A stretch of 64,000 nucleotides of DNA from Bacteroides caccae (GCF_002222615.2 NZ_CP022412.2:1364001-1428000), one strand, 5' to 3'. Shown: positions 27,898 to 36,861, counted from the stretch's first letter. The notes: generated from the letters alone by a model not told the origin. Translations and numbers: made by a program.

Positions 27898-29199
27898 ATG
27901 AACATGAGGCGAATATTGCTACTACTTTGCGGAATCATGTTTATTCCTGTACTATGTTACCCTCAACATTTGGTTGAAGTGGGGAAGGGATATAGTTGTA
28001 CTTCGGTCAATACTACGGTATTCCGTAACAACTCCCTGATAACTCACGGTGATGAGCAGTATATCAGCTATTATGATGCTGAAGGTTATCTTGTATTGGG
28101 AAAACGTAAACTGAATTCGGAACTGTGGACATTGCACCGTACACAATATCGTGGAAATGTGAAAGATGCTCATAATATCATCAGTATGATAATAGATGGA
28201 GAAGGGTATTTGCATATTTCGTTTGATCATCACGGGCACAAACTGAATTACTGCCGGAGCATTGCTCCCACTTCTTTGGAATTGGGAGAGAAAATGCCAA
28301 TGACCGGAGTAGATGAAGGCAATGTTACTTATCCGGAATTTTACTCTTTGTCCGATGGAGATTTATTGTTTGTTTACCGTTCCGGTTCTTCCGGACGTGG
28401 TAATTTGGTAATGAACCATTATTCATTGAAAGAACATAAGTGGAGCCGTGTTCAAGATGTCTTAATAGACGGAGAAAATAAGCGGAATGCTTATTGGCAG
28501 CTATATGTTGACGAGCAAGGAACGATTCACCTTTCCTGGGTATGGCGTGAAACTTGGCAAGTGGAGACAAACCACGATATCTGTTATGCCCGTTCATTTG
28601 ATAATGGTGTGACATGGTACAAATCAAGCGGAGAACAATACGAACTTCCGATTAAGTTGTCGAATGCGGAATACGCTTGTCGGTTACCCCAAAATAGTGA
28701 GTTAATCAATCAGACCAGTATGAGTGCCGATGCTGGAGGAAATCCTTATATAGCTACTTATTGGAGGGACCCTGACAGTAATATACCTCAATATCGCATT
28801 GTCTGGAATGATGGGAAGGTATGGCATCATCGTCAGGTAACCGATCGTAAAACACCTTTCACGTTGAAAGGCGGCGGTACGAAAATGATTCCTATTGCTC
28901 GTCCGCGTATTGTTGTAGGGGGAGGGGAAGTTTTCTACATCTTTCGTGACGAAGAACGGGGAAGTTGTGTTTCAATAGCTCACGCTACTGATCTTGCTAT
29001 CAGTCAATGGACGATAACGGATCTAACAGATTTCTCGGTGGATGCCTGGGAACCTTCACATGATACGGAGCTTTGGAAGAAACAACGGAAACTACATCTC
29101 TTTGTACAACACACTCGTCAGGGGGACGGCGAACGTATGGCCGAGATTGAACCTCAAATGGTATATGTGTTGGAAATGGATATGAATACAAAAAAATAA
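27898..29199 (+). CDS. BNR_4 propeller protein, GH145/PL42-like (acts on rhamnose-glucuronate ends)
   Basis: A 433-residue secreted seven-bladed propeller protein (signal to about residue 22). The BNR_4 hallmark is the run from DAHNIISMIIDGEG to SFDHHGHKLNYCRS (His111, His112, His114). Related proteins remove L-rhamnose from alpha-1,4-linked glucuronic acid, either by hydrolysis (GH145) or by elimination (PL42). The GH145 founding enzyme uses one His (H48); here His50 in SLITHGD lies at a similar place, though this needs an alignment. It starts 9 bp after the GH43_24 gene and is followed 4 bp later by GH105, which removes unsaturated uronates and fits a lyase reading. Hydrolase versus lyase is left open. 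Confidence 0.78.
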   Translation: MNMRRILLLLCGIMFIPVLCYPQHLVEVGKGYSCTSVNTTVFRNNSLITHGDEQYISYYDAEGYLVLGKRKLNSELWTLHRTQYRGNVKDAHNIISMIIDGEGYLHISFDHHGHKLNYCRSIAPTSLELGEKMPMTGVDEGNVTYPEFYSLSDGDLLFVYRSGSSGRGNLVMNHYSLKEHKWSRVQDVLIDGENKRNAYWQLYVDEQGTIHLSWVWRETWQVETNHDICYARSFDNGVTWYKSSGEQYELPIKLSNAEYACRLPQNSELINQTSMSADAGGNPYIATYWRDPDSNIPQYRIVWNDGKVWHHRQVTDRKTPFTLKGGGTKMIPIARPRIVVGGGEVFYIFRDEERGSCVSIAHATDLAISQWTITDLTDFSVDAWEPSHDTELWKKQRKLHLFVQHTRQGDGERMAEIEPQMVYVLEMDMNTKK

Positions 29200-29203
29200 A
29201 AAT

Positions 29204-30337
29204 ATGAAGAATTTATATGTAACTCTTTTTTTGGCTTTCCTTTTGGGAAGTACAATATGTACAGGTTGTGCGGAAAAGAAAACCGGTTCTTCGGGAGAAG
29301 TGATAGAGATGATTCATAAAGTGAATGGCTATTGGCAGATGAATCATCCGGAACATGGTCGGTCCTTCTGGGATAATGCCGCCTATCATACCGGGAATAT
29401 GGAAGTTTATTTCTTGACAAAGAAACCGGAATATCTGGAATATTCGAAAGAGTGGGCTGAGCATAATCAATGGAAAGGAGCTAAGTCGGACGATAAAACC
29501 TGCTGGAAATACAGCTATGGAGAAAGTGACGACTATGTACTTTTCGGAGATTATCAGATTTGTTTTCAAACCTATGCCGATTTATATAATTTGGAGCCGG
29601 ATACACAAAAAATAGCCCGTGCCCGCGAAGTAATGGAGTATCAGATGAGTACACCTAACCGTGATTATTGGTGGTGGGCCGATGGACTGTATATGGTAAT
29701 GCCGGTGATGACAAAGATGTATAATATCACCAAGAATCCACTTTACCTGGAGAAATTACATGAATATCTCGTTTATGCTGATAGTATTATGTACGACGAA
29801 GAAGCCGGACTTTATTATCGGGATGGAAAATACGTATATCCGAAGCATAAAAGTGTGAACGGTAAAAAAGATTTTTGGGCACGCGGTGACGGTTGGGTAT
29901 TAGCCGGACTGGCAAAGGTGCTGAAAGACTTGCCTAAAACGGATAAATATCGCCAGGAATATATAGACCGTTTCCGTACATTGGCTAAATCTGTTGCTGC
30001 TTGTCAGCAACCGGAAGGTTATTGGACACGCAGTATGCTTGATCCGCAACATGCACCGGGACCGGAAACCAGCGGAACAGCTTTCTTTGCTTATGGTCTG
30101 CAATGGGGAATTAATAACGGTTTCCTGAATGCCGGCGAATATCAGCCGATAGTTGAAAAAGCATGGCAATATTTGATAACAGTTGCCCTTCAACCTGATG
30201 GGAAAATCGGTTATGTACAGCCTATCGGCGAAAAGGCTATACCGGGACAAGTAGTAGATGCTAATTCTACTTCCAATTTTGGAGTGGGAGCATTTCTGTT
30301 GGCAGCTTGTGAACGGGTACGTTATCTGAATAAATAA
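29204..30337 (+). CDS. GH105 unsaturated glucuronyl/galacturonyl hydrolase, lipoprotein
   Basis: A 377-residue (alpha/alpha)6-barrel enzyme. A lipoprotein-like signal ends at Cys22 (ICTGC), although the lipobox is not ideal. The GH105 signature is clear: catalytic Asp160 in WWWADGLYMVMP, KDFWARGDGWVLAGLAKVL and ETSGTAFFAYGLQWGINNG. These enzymes add water to the 4,5-double bond of unsaturated uronic acid left by a polysaccharide lyase and so release it from rhamnose or galactose. The direct neighbour BNR_4 gene could supply that substrate. Last gene of the locus; it ends 11 bp from the convergent GNAT gene with no obvious terminator. Confidence 0.9.
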   Translation: MKNLYVTLFLAFLLGSTICTGCAEKKTGSSGEVIEMIHKVNGYWQMNHPEHGRSFWDNAAYHTGNMEVYFLTKKPEYLEYSKEWAEHNQWKGAKSDDKTCWKYSYGESDDYVLFGDYQICFQTYADLYNLEPDTQKIARAREVMEYQMSTPNRDYWWWADGLYMVMPVMTKMYNITKNPLYLEKLHEYLVYADSIMYDEEAGLYYRDGKYVYPKHKSVNGKKDFWARGDGWVLAGLAKVLKDLPKTDKYRQEYIDRFRTLAKSVAACQQPEGYWTRSMLDPQHAPGPETSGTAFFAYGLQWGINNGFLNAGEYQPIVEKAWQYLITVALQPDGKIGYVQPIGEKAIPGQVVDANSTSNFGVGAFLLAACERVRYLNK

Positions 30338-30348
30338 AATAGTCACTT

Positions 30349-31359
30349 TTAATTCAGCATAAGGCTCATATAGGGATTTAACGGTTGGAGGATTCTGTTA
30401 GTTAATTCAGTGATATTCATTTGTATGTGTGCACCGGGCAAACGTTCGGTGCTATACATACATTTTCCTTTGCATAAGTAGTAATAACCATTATTTACAG
30501 ATAACTGCTTGTCTGATACCTCTATCTGCATTTCATCTTCCGGGAAAGTGGCAGCGTATAATTGTAGAACTTCTTTTGCATTGATGATGCGTGCCATTCC
30601 TAATGCTTGTTGAGGCTGCTTTTTGTCAGGAGGTAATAATTGAATCATACGATTACATCCGGTATGTTGTTTGAGATGAAACAATAAACTATGTTCAGCG
30701 TCTTTAGTTTCTACGAGAAGTTCGTTGATAATGACGCTTTCGTCTCTTTTATACACAATCGCTATTCCGTTTATTTCGTTATTTAATTTGGCTACGAGCA
30801 AAATACCATTACTGATAGCGAGATCAGCCATAATTACCTCAAAATCTTCTGTTGTATGCTGGATGCAACAAGGGCGTTCCGCAAGTTTCTTATTCAAATA
30901 GGAATATACTTCTTCCTTATATTCGGACACGATATCAACCTTTATTTCTTTGGAAGGAATAAACTCCGGAAGAATGATTTCTTTCGTAGAATATTGAAAC
31001 ACCGGAGCATATCCTATGCATGCATAATAATCGAATAGCCACGGATTTGCCGGTATCAGTGTACTGAAGAAGATCCCGTTCGGTAGCATTCGGGCAAAAG
31101 CTTGTGATAAAAGCTGACGCATTACTCCTCTGTTCCGAAAGTCCGGATGAGTGCAGGCGCCGGATATATAAGAAGTAGCTACCTGTTTCCCGCAAAAACT
31201 CATGGGGTAAGGAAGCATTTGAAGGGCGGAAATCACTTCGTTCCCGCTTTCAATAACAACATTTATTTCACTCTTATACCGTAGTCTGAAGTACATATCG
31301 ATGAACTGATCACTATCGTCGAAACACAACTTCCATAATGCTTTTACTTTTTCTTTCAT
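30349..31359 (-). CDS. GNAT-family N-acetyltransferase (Eis-like, with C-terminal SCP2-like region)
   Basis: A 336-residue cytoplasmic protein. Residues about 1-150 hold a GNAT fold with the acetyl-CoA motif GACTHPDFRNRGVMRQLL (about 68-85) and a following FDYYACIGY strand. A second degenerate GNAT-like half spans about 150-240 and the C-terminal 100 residues resemble the SCP2-like domain of Eis-type acetyltransferases. The substrate is unknown. It is convergent with the GH105 gene and preceded by a TACCTTTG box at 31391-31398. Confidence 0.8.
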   Translation of the reverse strand: MKEKVKALWKLCFDDSDQFIDMYFRLRYKSEINVVIESGNEVISALQMLPYPMSFCGKQVATSYISGACTHPDFRNRGVMRQLLSQAFARMLPNGIFFSTLIPANPWLFDYYACIGYAPVFQYSTKEIILPEFIPSKEIKVDIVSEYKEEVYSYLNKKLAERPCCIQHTTEDFEVIMADLAISNGILLVAKLNNEINGIAIVYKRDESVIINELLVETKDAEHSLLFHLKQHTGCNRMIQLLPPDKKQPQQALGMARIINAKEVLQLYAATFPEDEMQIEVSDKQLSVNNGYYYLCKGKCMYSTERLPGAHIQMNITELTNRILQPLNPYMSLMLN

Positions 31360-31390
31360 TGTATGCTTAGGTTTTTTTTCGTTATTTCTG

Positions 31391-31398
31391 CAAAGGTA
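31391..31398 (-). promoter_or_regulatory. Bacteroides -7 box (TACCTTTG) for the GNAT gene
   Basis: Minus-strand TACCTTTG, 32 bp upstream of the start at 31359. Confidence 0.55.
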
Positions 31399-31510
31399 CC
31401 TTAAAAATGTATGAGGAGAGTAGAAATGTTCAATAATGTTTGTGATTTCATTCTTTTTTAGGTATTATTGCATAATTGATTTGCTGTTCTAACTCTTAAA
31501 TTAATATATT

Positions 31511-32353
31511 ATGAAAACAAAACTACTTAGTCTGATTATCTCTTTATTTGCTTGTTCACTATTAGTTGCACAGGAGCAACCGATACAGAAGGTGGATGTA
31601 AATGGCGTTTACCTGATTCCTGATAAAATGCCGGAGTATCCGGGTGGCGTTCCGGCCATGATGAAGTTCTTGTCTTCGAACGTCAAATATCCGGTGGAAG
31701 CACAGAAAAATGCTATCTCAGGGCGTGTTATTGTTCAGTTTGTAGTTATGGAAGATGGAACACTAAGTCAGGCAAAGGTAATAAGAGGTGTTGACCCTTT
31801 ATTGGATGAAGAGGCTTTACGTGTGGTAAAAGAAATGCCTAAATGGACTCCGGGAATAGTAGACGGCAAGACAGTCAAGGTGAAATTCACGGTTCCCATT
31901 ATGTTCAGTCTACAAAAAAATAGTTCAAAAAATGTCCCGTTCAAACTTGTGATACCCAATGGACAGGAGATAAAGAATAAGAGAATGCAAGGGGTATGGC
32001 AGACATGTATGGTAGAATCGGTCGAAAAGGGTTACAGATTGTCACTAGGCCCATTGTTGAAATTTATCTCGGTCGATAATACATTCATGAATATCATTAT
32101 TGATACTAATAAAATGGGTTCGGTAATTCTGGTTCAGGGCGAATATGAATTAAAGTCGGATAGTATCTATGTGGAGAACATTACAAAATCTGTTTACTCA
32201 GTTTTCCCCGCAGGTGTTGAAAACGAAATCAGTGTTGAACGCTTGCATGATAACTTAATTAAGTTGACATTTAAAATCCCGGGAAGAGAAGAACCGGGAG
32301 TAGAATATTGGTATCGGGTTCCGTCACCGGATATAAAGATTATGGCTGATTAA
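31511..32353 (+). CDS. TonB C-terminal domain protein with DUF4488-like domain
   Basis: A 280-residue protein. A signal peptide (to about residue 20) is followed by a TonB C-terminal domain at about 35-135: PEYPGGVPAMMKFLSSNVKYP, GRVIVQFVVMEDG and PKWTPGIVDGKTVKVKFTVPI are its usual strands. The remaining 140 residues (from MQGVWQTCMVE) look like DUF4488, a lipocalin-like domain seen in Bacteroides. Unlike true TonB proteins it has a cleavable signal and no long proline-rich periplasm-spanning segment, so it probably does not energise transporters. Single gene with a strong hairpin downstream. Confidence 0.78.
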   Translation: MKTKLLSLIISLFACSLLVAQEQPIQKVDVNGVYLIPDKMPEYPGGVPAMMKFLSSNVKYPVEAQKNAISGRVIVQFVVMEDGTLSQAKVIRGVDPLLDEEALRVVKEMPKWTPGIVDGKTVKVKFTVPIMFSLQKNSSKNVPFKLVIPNGQEIKNKRMQGVWQTCMVESVEKGYRLSLGPLLKFISVDNTFMNIIIDTNKMGSVILVQGEYELKSDSIYVENITKSVYSVFPAGVENEISVERLHDNLIKLTFKIPGREEPGVEYWYRVPSPDIKIMAD

Positions 32354-32391
32354 TAGGGCTGTTCTGTATATACCGCCTTTAGATATTCCTA

Positions 32392-32440
32392 AAAGAGCAA
32401 GTTTTACTTTTCAATTGAACTTGCTCTTTATTTTTTTCTT
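32392..32440. terminator. Terminator hairpin between convergent genes
   Basis: Twelve-bp perfect stem (AAAGAGCAAGTT at 32392-32403 with AACTTGCTCTTT at 32418-32429), 14-nt loop, then a T-rich run on the plus strand. It ends the TonB-domain gene and may also serve the minus-strand GNAT gene ending at 32448, with a weaker T-run. Confidence 0.8.
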
Positions 32441-32447
32441 ATATAAA

Positions 32448-34631
32448 TTATTTGATGCGAGACACTGAAATTATTCTTTGAAAAATAGAACGTTTAATCA
32501 ATAATAATATACCAACAAGTAAGGCTACGACTGATAATATCGGACTTTTGGATGTGTCGGTTATTATATCTATGACAGAAATGACGGTTAGTATAATACC
32601 GGCAGCAGATAATATGGAGGCTTCGGTACGATCTACAATAGCGCTTCTAATTTGATGAATAGTTAATAACTGTGCTTTATTACATTCAATCTTTTCTTGC
32701 TCCTTTCTGATTTTAAAGGCTCTACGTATGTCGTCAACGGACTTTTTCGAGGAAGGGTAATTCATTTGTATATCCCAAAATTCAATAGTGCGTACGTGGT
32801 TACTGATAATAAGATTGATATTCTTTAATACTTGGTTAGGACTGTATTGATCAAGTTGAGTAAGGAAGTTGACAATTCTGTCATCAGCTATATAGATGGC
32901 AGCTTCTTCAAAAAGAATTAGTTCTATGTAAAAAAGAGTGATAGATTCTTTTATAATTCGTTCGGTAACACTTCCTTGCAGAGTGTCGGAAATTTGCATT
33001 ACTATGTTAGTATGGGCAAAAACGCATGCATAGTTATATTGAGCAATTCCGGTCGGTGATACTAATTTCTGAACAATTTCTTTATCTGCCACTTTTCCGA
33101 TAGACTCATTGTCTTCATAGAGTGTTTCACAAAATAACATGGAAGCTAATAAGTCATTACCAATTTCTTCCCTTTTTTGAGGAATGGTAATAAAACTTTT
33201 AGCTGTACCTTTTTTTTCAAGATCAAATTCATTTTTAATATATTGGTAAAAATTCTCAGATTGAGAAGTAGCCTTTATGATATTGATTTGATTTCTAGAA
33301 ACAGAATCCAATAACTGGGTGATTGGCAATCCGCATGATAAAGAAATAAGGTGTAAAACACCGCATTGGGTCATTTCATCAACGGAAATAATTAATCCGA
33401 TTTCTACAGGTGTACCAATATTTATTTTGTTGGCTAGTCCGTTAAATGAAATCTGATCCTCGGATTGGATCTGTACTGTAACTTTTCCTAAATAGAAACG
33501 GTGAATTCTATATTTGAAGCATCTGCTGTCAAGGTCTTTGACAGGTATGCCGGCTTCGTATGTTGTTCGAAAGTCTAATGATGTTAATACCCGGTTAATT
33601 GTAAATTCATCATGCTGATTGTGAGTCTGAATAAGTTTGTCTATATTGTTATAAAGAATAGGAACAGATATATATACATCTGGGACGATTGACCATTCAC
33701 ATTGTTTACAGTAAAGTGAATGATGTATCTCGTTATTGTATATAATGTTTCTCTCATCATGCCCGGAATAAACATATACTAAGCATGAAGTATTGTCAAT
33801 CGTTAATTCTATTTCCTGAAAATTGAGAATATTGATAAAACGCTGATAACGCAGTAATTCAATATAACTAATTTTTATTAGTCGAGCGGGACAAGACTGA
33901 TAAAGAGACTGGCGAAAGAAAGGACAACCTGTTTCTATCACTTCCATATATGGCAAAGTGATTGGCTGGGATTTGACTTTCTTGTTGAAAAATGATTCTG
34001 CAGAGCAAGTATTTGGTATTGCTAGATAAATATTATTATCTTCTGGTATACAGTAGTCTTTTTGTTGACTAAGTAAACGGATAAAAGTACAGCTTCCTGA
34101 CTTTTCCAGAATTTCGAACCCTAATTGTTCATATATTTTAAGAGAACGTTGATTGGAAACATCTGCGAATAAATTGTATTGAGGATATGTATCTAACATT
34201 TTTCTAACTAATGTTGTGGCTATACCCTGTCTTCGATGAGAAGGCGTTACTCCGATAGCGAGTAAATAAAAGTATTCACGACTGCCATTTAAGATATTTT
34301 CAATGGAATGTAATTCTTCTTTGAGTTTACCTTCTAAATGGTTGTCTGTAGAAGTAAATATATGATTAAATGCTTTAATGTCTAATTTTTTGAGCCGGTT
34401 ATAATTAAACCATAATGCAAAAGCTATGCATTCTCCTTTTGATTCATAAAAATAAGCATGTCCATGAAGGATACAAATATGGATACTTTCTATAAAAAGT
34501 TTCTTGAGAAGTTCTTTTCTTTGTTCCCTGTCACTATGTAGGCTAGCATAAAAATGATCGTCGGCAAAACATTCGGCAGCTACTTGGGCAACAATGTCTA
34601 TATCTGCTATTTTTATAGGTTTAATTATCAT
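32448..34631 (-). CDS. Large GNAT-domain protein with C-terminal membrane hairpin, function unknown
   Basis: A 727-residue protein. Residues about 1-190 are a GNAT acetyltransferase domain (FYLLAIGVTPSHRRQGIATT at about 121-140, LFADVSNQRSLKIYEQLGFE after it). The middle 450 residues are not recognised; they alternate beta-rich stretches and include CKQC, and a helical segment near 580-670 ends with a charged stretch KIRKEQEKIE. Two hydrophobic helices at about 672-691 and 698-713 close the protein, separated by a short loop, so the bulk probably lies on the cytoplasmic side. It is 11 bp downstream of a DUF2156 gene in the same direction, so the two are probably co-transcribed. No function is claimed. 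Confidence 0.75.
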   Translation of the reverse strand: MIIKPIKIADIDIVAQVAAECFADDHFYASLHSDREQRKELLKKLFIESIHICILHGHAYFYESKGECIAFALWFNYNRLKKLDIKAFNHIFTSTDNHLEGKLKEELHSIENILNGSREYFYLLAIGVTPSHRRQGIATTLVRKMLDTYPQYNLFADVSNQRSLKIYEQLGFEILEKSGSCTFIRLLSQQKDYCIPEDNNIYLAIPNTCSAESFFNKKVKSQPITLPYMEVIETGCPFFRQSLYQSCPARLIKISYIELLRYQRFINILNFQEIELTIDNTSCLVYVYSGHDERNIIYNNEIHHSLYCKQCEWSIVPDVYISVPILYNNIDKLIQTHNQHDEFTINRVLTSLDFRTTYEAGIPVKDLDSRCFKYRIHRFYLGKVTVQIQSEDQISFNGLANKINIGTPVEIGLIISVDEMTQCGVLHLISLSCGLPITQLLDSVSRNQINIIKATSQSENFYQYIKNEFDLEKKGTAKSFITIPQKREEIGNDLLASMLFCETLYEDNESIGKVADKEIVQKLVSPTGIAQYNYACVFAHTNIVMQISDTLQGSVTERIIKESITLFYIELILFEEAAIYIADDRIVNFLTQLDQYSPNQVLKNINLIISNHVRTIEFWDIQMNYPSSKKSVDDIRRAFKIRKEQEKIECNKAQLLTIHQIRSAIVDRTEASILSAAGIILTVISVIDIITDTSKSPILSVVALLVGILLLIKRSIFQRIISVSRIK

Positions 34632-34642
34632 GTAACTTATTA

Positions 34643-35530
34643 TTATAAAATGATATTATACTTTGTCAATATATGGATCGGGTTATAGGACAATTTAGCC
34701 TTTCTCAAACCGACATCTCCGACATCTTCTTCTCTATTGATATAAAGAACTTCAGGTGTGATAGCATTTTGAGCGAACAAAAAATTGATAGTTTCGTATG
34801 CTCCGGAATATTGTTTGAGTGCCTTCTCGATATGGACGAATAACGTATCATTGATTATTTCGCCTATACTGAATCCGATAATGCAACCTTCAGCTTTTAA
34901 TATCCCACCCGTAAAGTTCAACTTAAAATAGTTGTTGAGTACTTGATTGACCATCTCTTCCTCATATGCAAAATAAAGACTTTCTTTTTGATTTATACTA
35001 TAAAATTCGCGAAAAAACTGTTTTACTGCTTCTATATTGTTTATCGTGATCGGTTCATAGCTGATGTTAGTGTATTCTTTGTAGAATTTATTAACTCGAT
35101 TCCTCTTTTTGTTAAATCTTCGGCCTGGTAAAATGGACAAGTCTTTCTGGTCATATAAATAGTCACTCCAATCAGGTAGAGGCGTAGACTGACATGAAAA
35201 TAGCATTTCTATTTGTCTTTTACCTTCTTCAGGAACTGCCGATAAAAATAGCGGTAAATGATGATTGTCACAATATTCCTTTAGCAGTGAGATACCATGT
35301 GACAAAGAGGAAGCTCCGATAGGTATAGTAAAAGATAGTTTCTTGTTTTCATTTTCAGCATATCCTTTGATGAATAGTAAATCATCAGCAATACAATATT
35401 CATATTGGAAATAATCAATCCACATATATATACCTCCTATTGTAAAGTCACAAGTTCTGTACGTTTGTTGTTTTAGGTATGGGAGAATATCGTGGAAAGA
35501 TTCTATTGTGATTGGTTGAAAGTCTAACAT
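34643..35530 (-). CDS. DUF2156 (LPG-synthetase C-terminal-like, GNAT-fold) protein
   Basis: A 295-residue cytoplasmic protein that resembles the DUF2156/phosphatidylglycerol lysyltransferase C-terminal family. Markers are an N-terminal RTCDFTIGGIYMWIDYF-like segment, LPGRRFNKKRNRVNKF at about 132-147 and the late NREEDVGDVGLRKAKLSYNP stretch. Family members have two tandem GNAT folds and some transfer aminoacyl groups, but this one lacks the large membrane domain of true MprF. It lies 11 bp before the GNAT membrane-tail gene and 61 bp after the LrgB gene, all in one direction. Confidence 0.8.
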   Translation of the reverse strand: MLDFQPITIESFHDILPYLKQQTYRTCDFTIGGIYMWIDYFQYEYCIADDLLFIKGYAENENKKLSFTIPIGASSLSHGISLLKEYCDNHHLPLFLSAVPEEGKRQIEMLFSCQSTPLPDWSDYLYDQKDLSILPGRRFNKKRNRVNKFYKEYTNISYEPITINNIEAVKQFFREFYSINQKESLYFAYEEEMVNQVLNNYFKLNFTGGILKAEGCIIGFSIGEIINDTLFVHIEKALKQYSGAYETINFLFAQNAITPEVLYINREEDVGDVGLRKAKLSYNPIHILTKYNIIL

Positions 35531-35591
35531 GATTTGACAATATTGGTTTGTTTCTCAATAACGGATTATTGCTTGAAATTGTTCAATTCAA

Positions 35592-36287
35592 TTACAAAAC
35601 ACCCAATAATCGAAGGATAGTAGGTGTCAGTAATGCTGTGAATATTCCATTCAAGGTTAGGCCCAAGCTGGCATACGCTCCATATTTACTACTGATATCC
35701 ATTGCAGTGGAGGTTCCGACCGCATGTGCAGCCGTTCCCATTGAGAGACCTTGTGCTATCGGGCTACCTACATGCATGATTTTCATCGTTTTAAAACCGC
35801 AAATAGCGCCTAGTAAGCCTACTGCAACCACGACAGCCGCAGTGAGTGACGGAATACCTCCGATAGCTTTGGTTACTTCCATGGCAATCGGCGTAGTGAC
35901 GGATTTTGGAGCCAGTGAAAGAATAACCTCCTGCGAAGCTCTCATGAGTTTGGCTATCAGCACTACTGAAATAACTCCGACAATACATCCTGCCAGTTGG
36001 GACAGAAGAATCGGTAAAAGTTGTTTCTTTATCATTTCCAACTGAAGATATAAGGGCACACCTAAAGCTACAACTGCCGGACGTAACCAAAATTCGATAA
36101 GATGTCCGCCTTTGTTGTAAGTCTCATAAGAGATATGTGTCATTTTAAGAAAAATAATAAGCACTGCGATTGTAAGTAATATCGGGTTTAGCAATACCAG
36201 TCCTGTTTTCTTCTGGAGTAGTTTGGCGAAGAAGAAAATCCCGAAAGTGACAGCTAACAGGAAAAAGTCATTTTCTAAAAAGCTCAT
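35592..36287 (-). CDS. LrgB/CidB-family membrane protein
   Basis: A 231-residue integral membrane protein with seven or so hydrophobic helices. The LrgB signatures are present: SLAPKSVTTPIAMEVTKAIGG, LGAICGFKTMKIMHV and GLSMGTAAHAVGTSTAM. LrgAB/CidAB proteins were first linked to control of murein hydrolases and lysis; plant and bacterial relatives transport small organic acids such as pyruvate or glycolate. It overlaps the LrgA-like gene by 4 bp, as is usual for this pair. Confidence 0.92.
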   Translation of the reverse strand: MSFLENDFFLLAVTFGIFFFAKLLQKKTGLVLLNPILLTIAVLIIFLKMTHISYETYNKGGHLIEFWLRPAVVALGVPLYLQLEMIKKQLLPILLSQLAGCIVGVISVVLIAKLMRASQEVILSLAPKSVTTPIAMEVTKAIGGIPSLTAAVVVAVGLLGAICGFKTMKIMHVGSPIAQGLSMGTAAHAVGTSTAMDISSKYGAYASLGLTLNGIFTALLTPTILRLLGVL

Positions 36288-36727
36288 TTGTCTTTATTCA
36301 TTAAGTTGATTTTATCTTTTAAACGAAGTCTGTCCGATAGATGGAGATCCGGTAAATGAAGTTTACGCGCCAGTTTTATTTGGCGCGCCAGCCTGAACTT
36401 ACGAACAATCTGGTGTACCCAACCCGTAACGACTAGCACAAGGGCGGTACTGACAATTGTTGCTATCACTATCGGCCAGAATTCGGCAGCAATTACATCA
36501 AAATATAGCATAAGCGCCACTCCGGGCGGAACGAAAAAGAAACCTAAGTTAGCTACCAGAAAGTCGGATAAGCCCTGCACCCAGTGTAGTTTAATCCAAC
36601 CTAATTTCAAAAAAAGGGTGAGCAGCAGCATGCCTATGATGCTGGAGGGAAGTTTGATGCCTGTAAGATAAACTATTAATTCACCCAAAGCCAAACAGCC
36701 AAATAAAATGGCGCACTGACGTATCAT
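36284..36727 (-). CDS. LrgA/CidA-family membrane protein
   Basis: A 147-residue protein with four predicted membrane helices (CAILFGCLALGELIVYL, IGMLLLTLFLKLGWI, NLGFFFVPPGVALMLYF, IVIATIVSTALVLVVTGWV) and a basic, charged tail of about 35 residues. The motif LPSSIIGMLLL is typical of LrgA/CidA holin-like proteins. It is first in the pair with LrgB and has a TACCTTTG box at 36761-36768. It is divergent from pta-ackA; LrgAB and acetate/pyruvate overflow are linked in other bacteria, which makes the neighbourhood suggestive. Confidence 0.9.
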   Translation of the reverse strand: MIRQCAILFGCLALGELIVYLTGIKLPSSIIGMLLLTLFLKLGWIKLHWVQGLSDFLVANLGFFFVPPGVALMLYFDVIAAEFWPIVIATIVSTALVLVVTGWVHQIVRKFRLARQIKLARKLHLPDLHLSDRLRLKDKINLMNKDK

Positions 36728-36760
36728 ACTAATTACCTATTGATTTGTTTGAAAACGCTG

Positions 36761-36768
36761 CAAAGGTA
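36761..36768 (-). promoter_or_regulatory. Bacteroides -7 box (TACCTTTG) for lrgA-lrgB
   Basis: Minus-strand TACCTTTG, 34 bp upstream of the LrgA-like start. Confidence 0.55.
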
Positions 36769-36861
36769 GAAAAAATAGAAGTACAGTGTTAAATATTATA
36801 ATATTTTAGACTTGGGTTCGAAAAATGGGCGGATTTGTAATGTGTATATTACAAAATTGAG

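Noticed and set aside
35548..36045. 165-codon frame on the plus strand
   Set aside because: Antisense to the LrgB-family gene, whose conserved motifs settle the coding strand.
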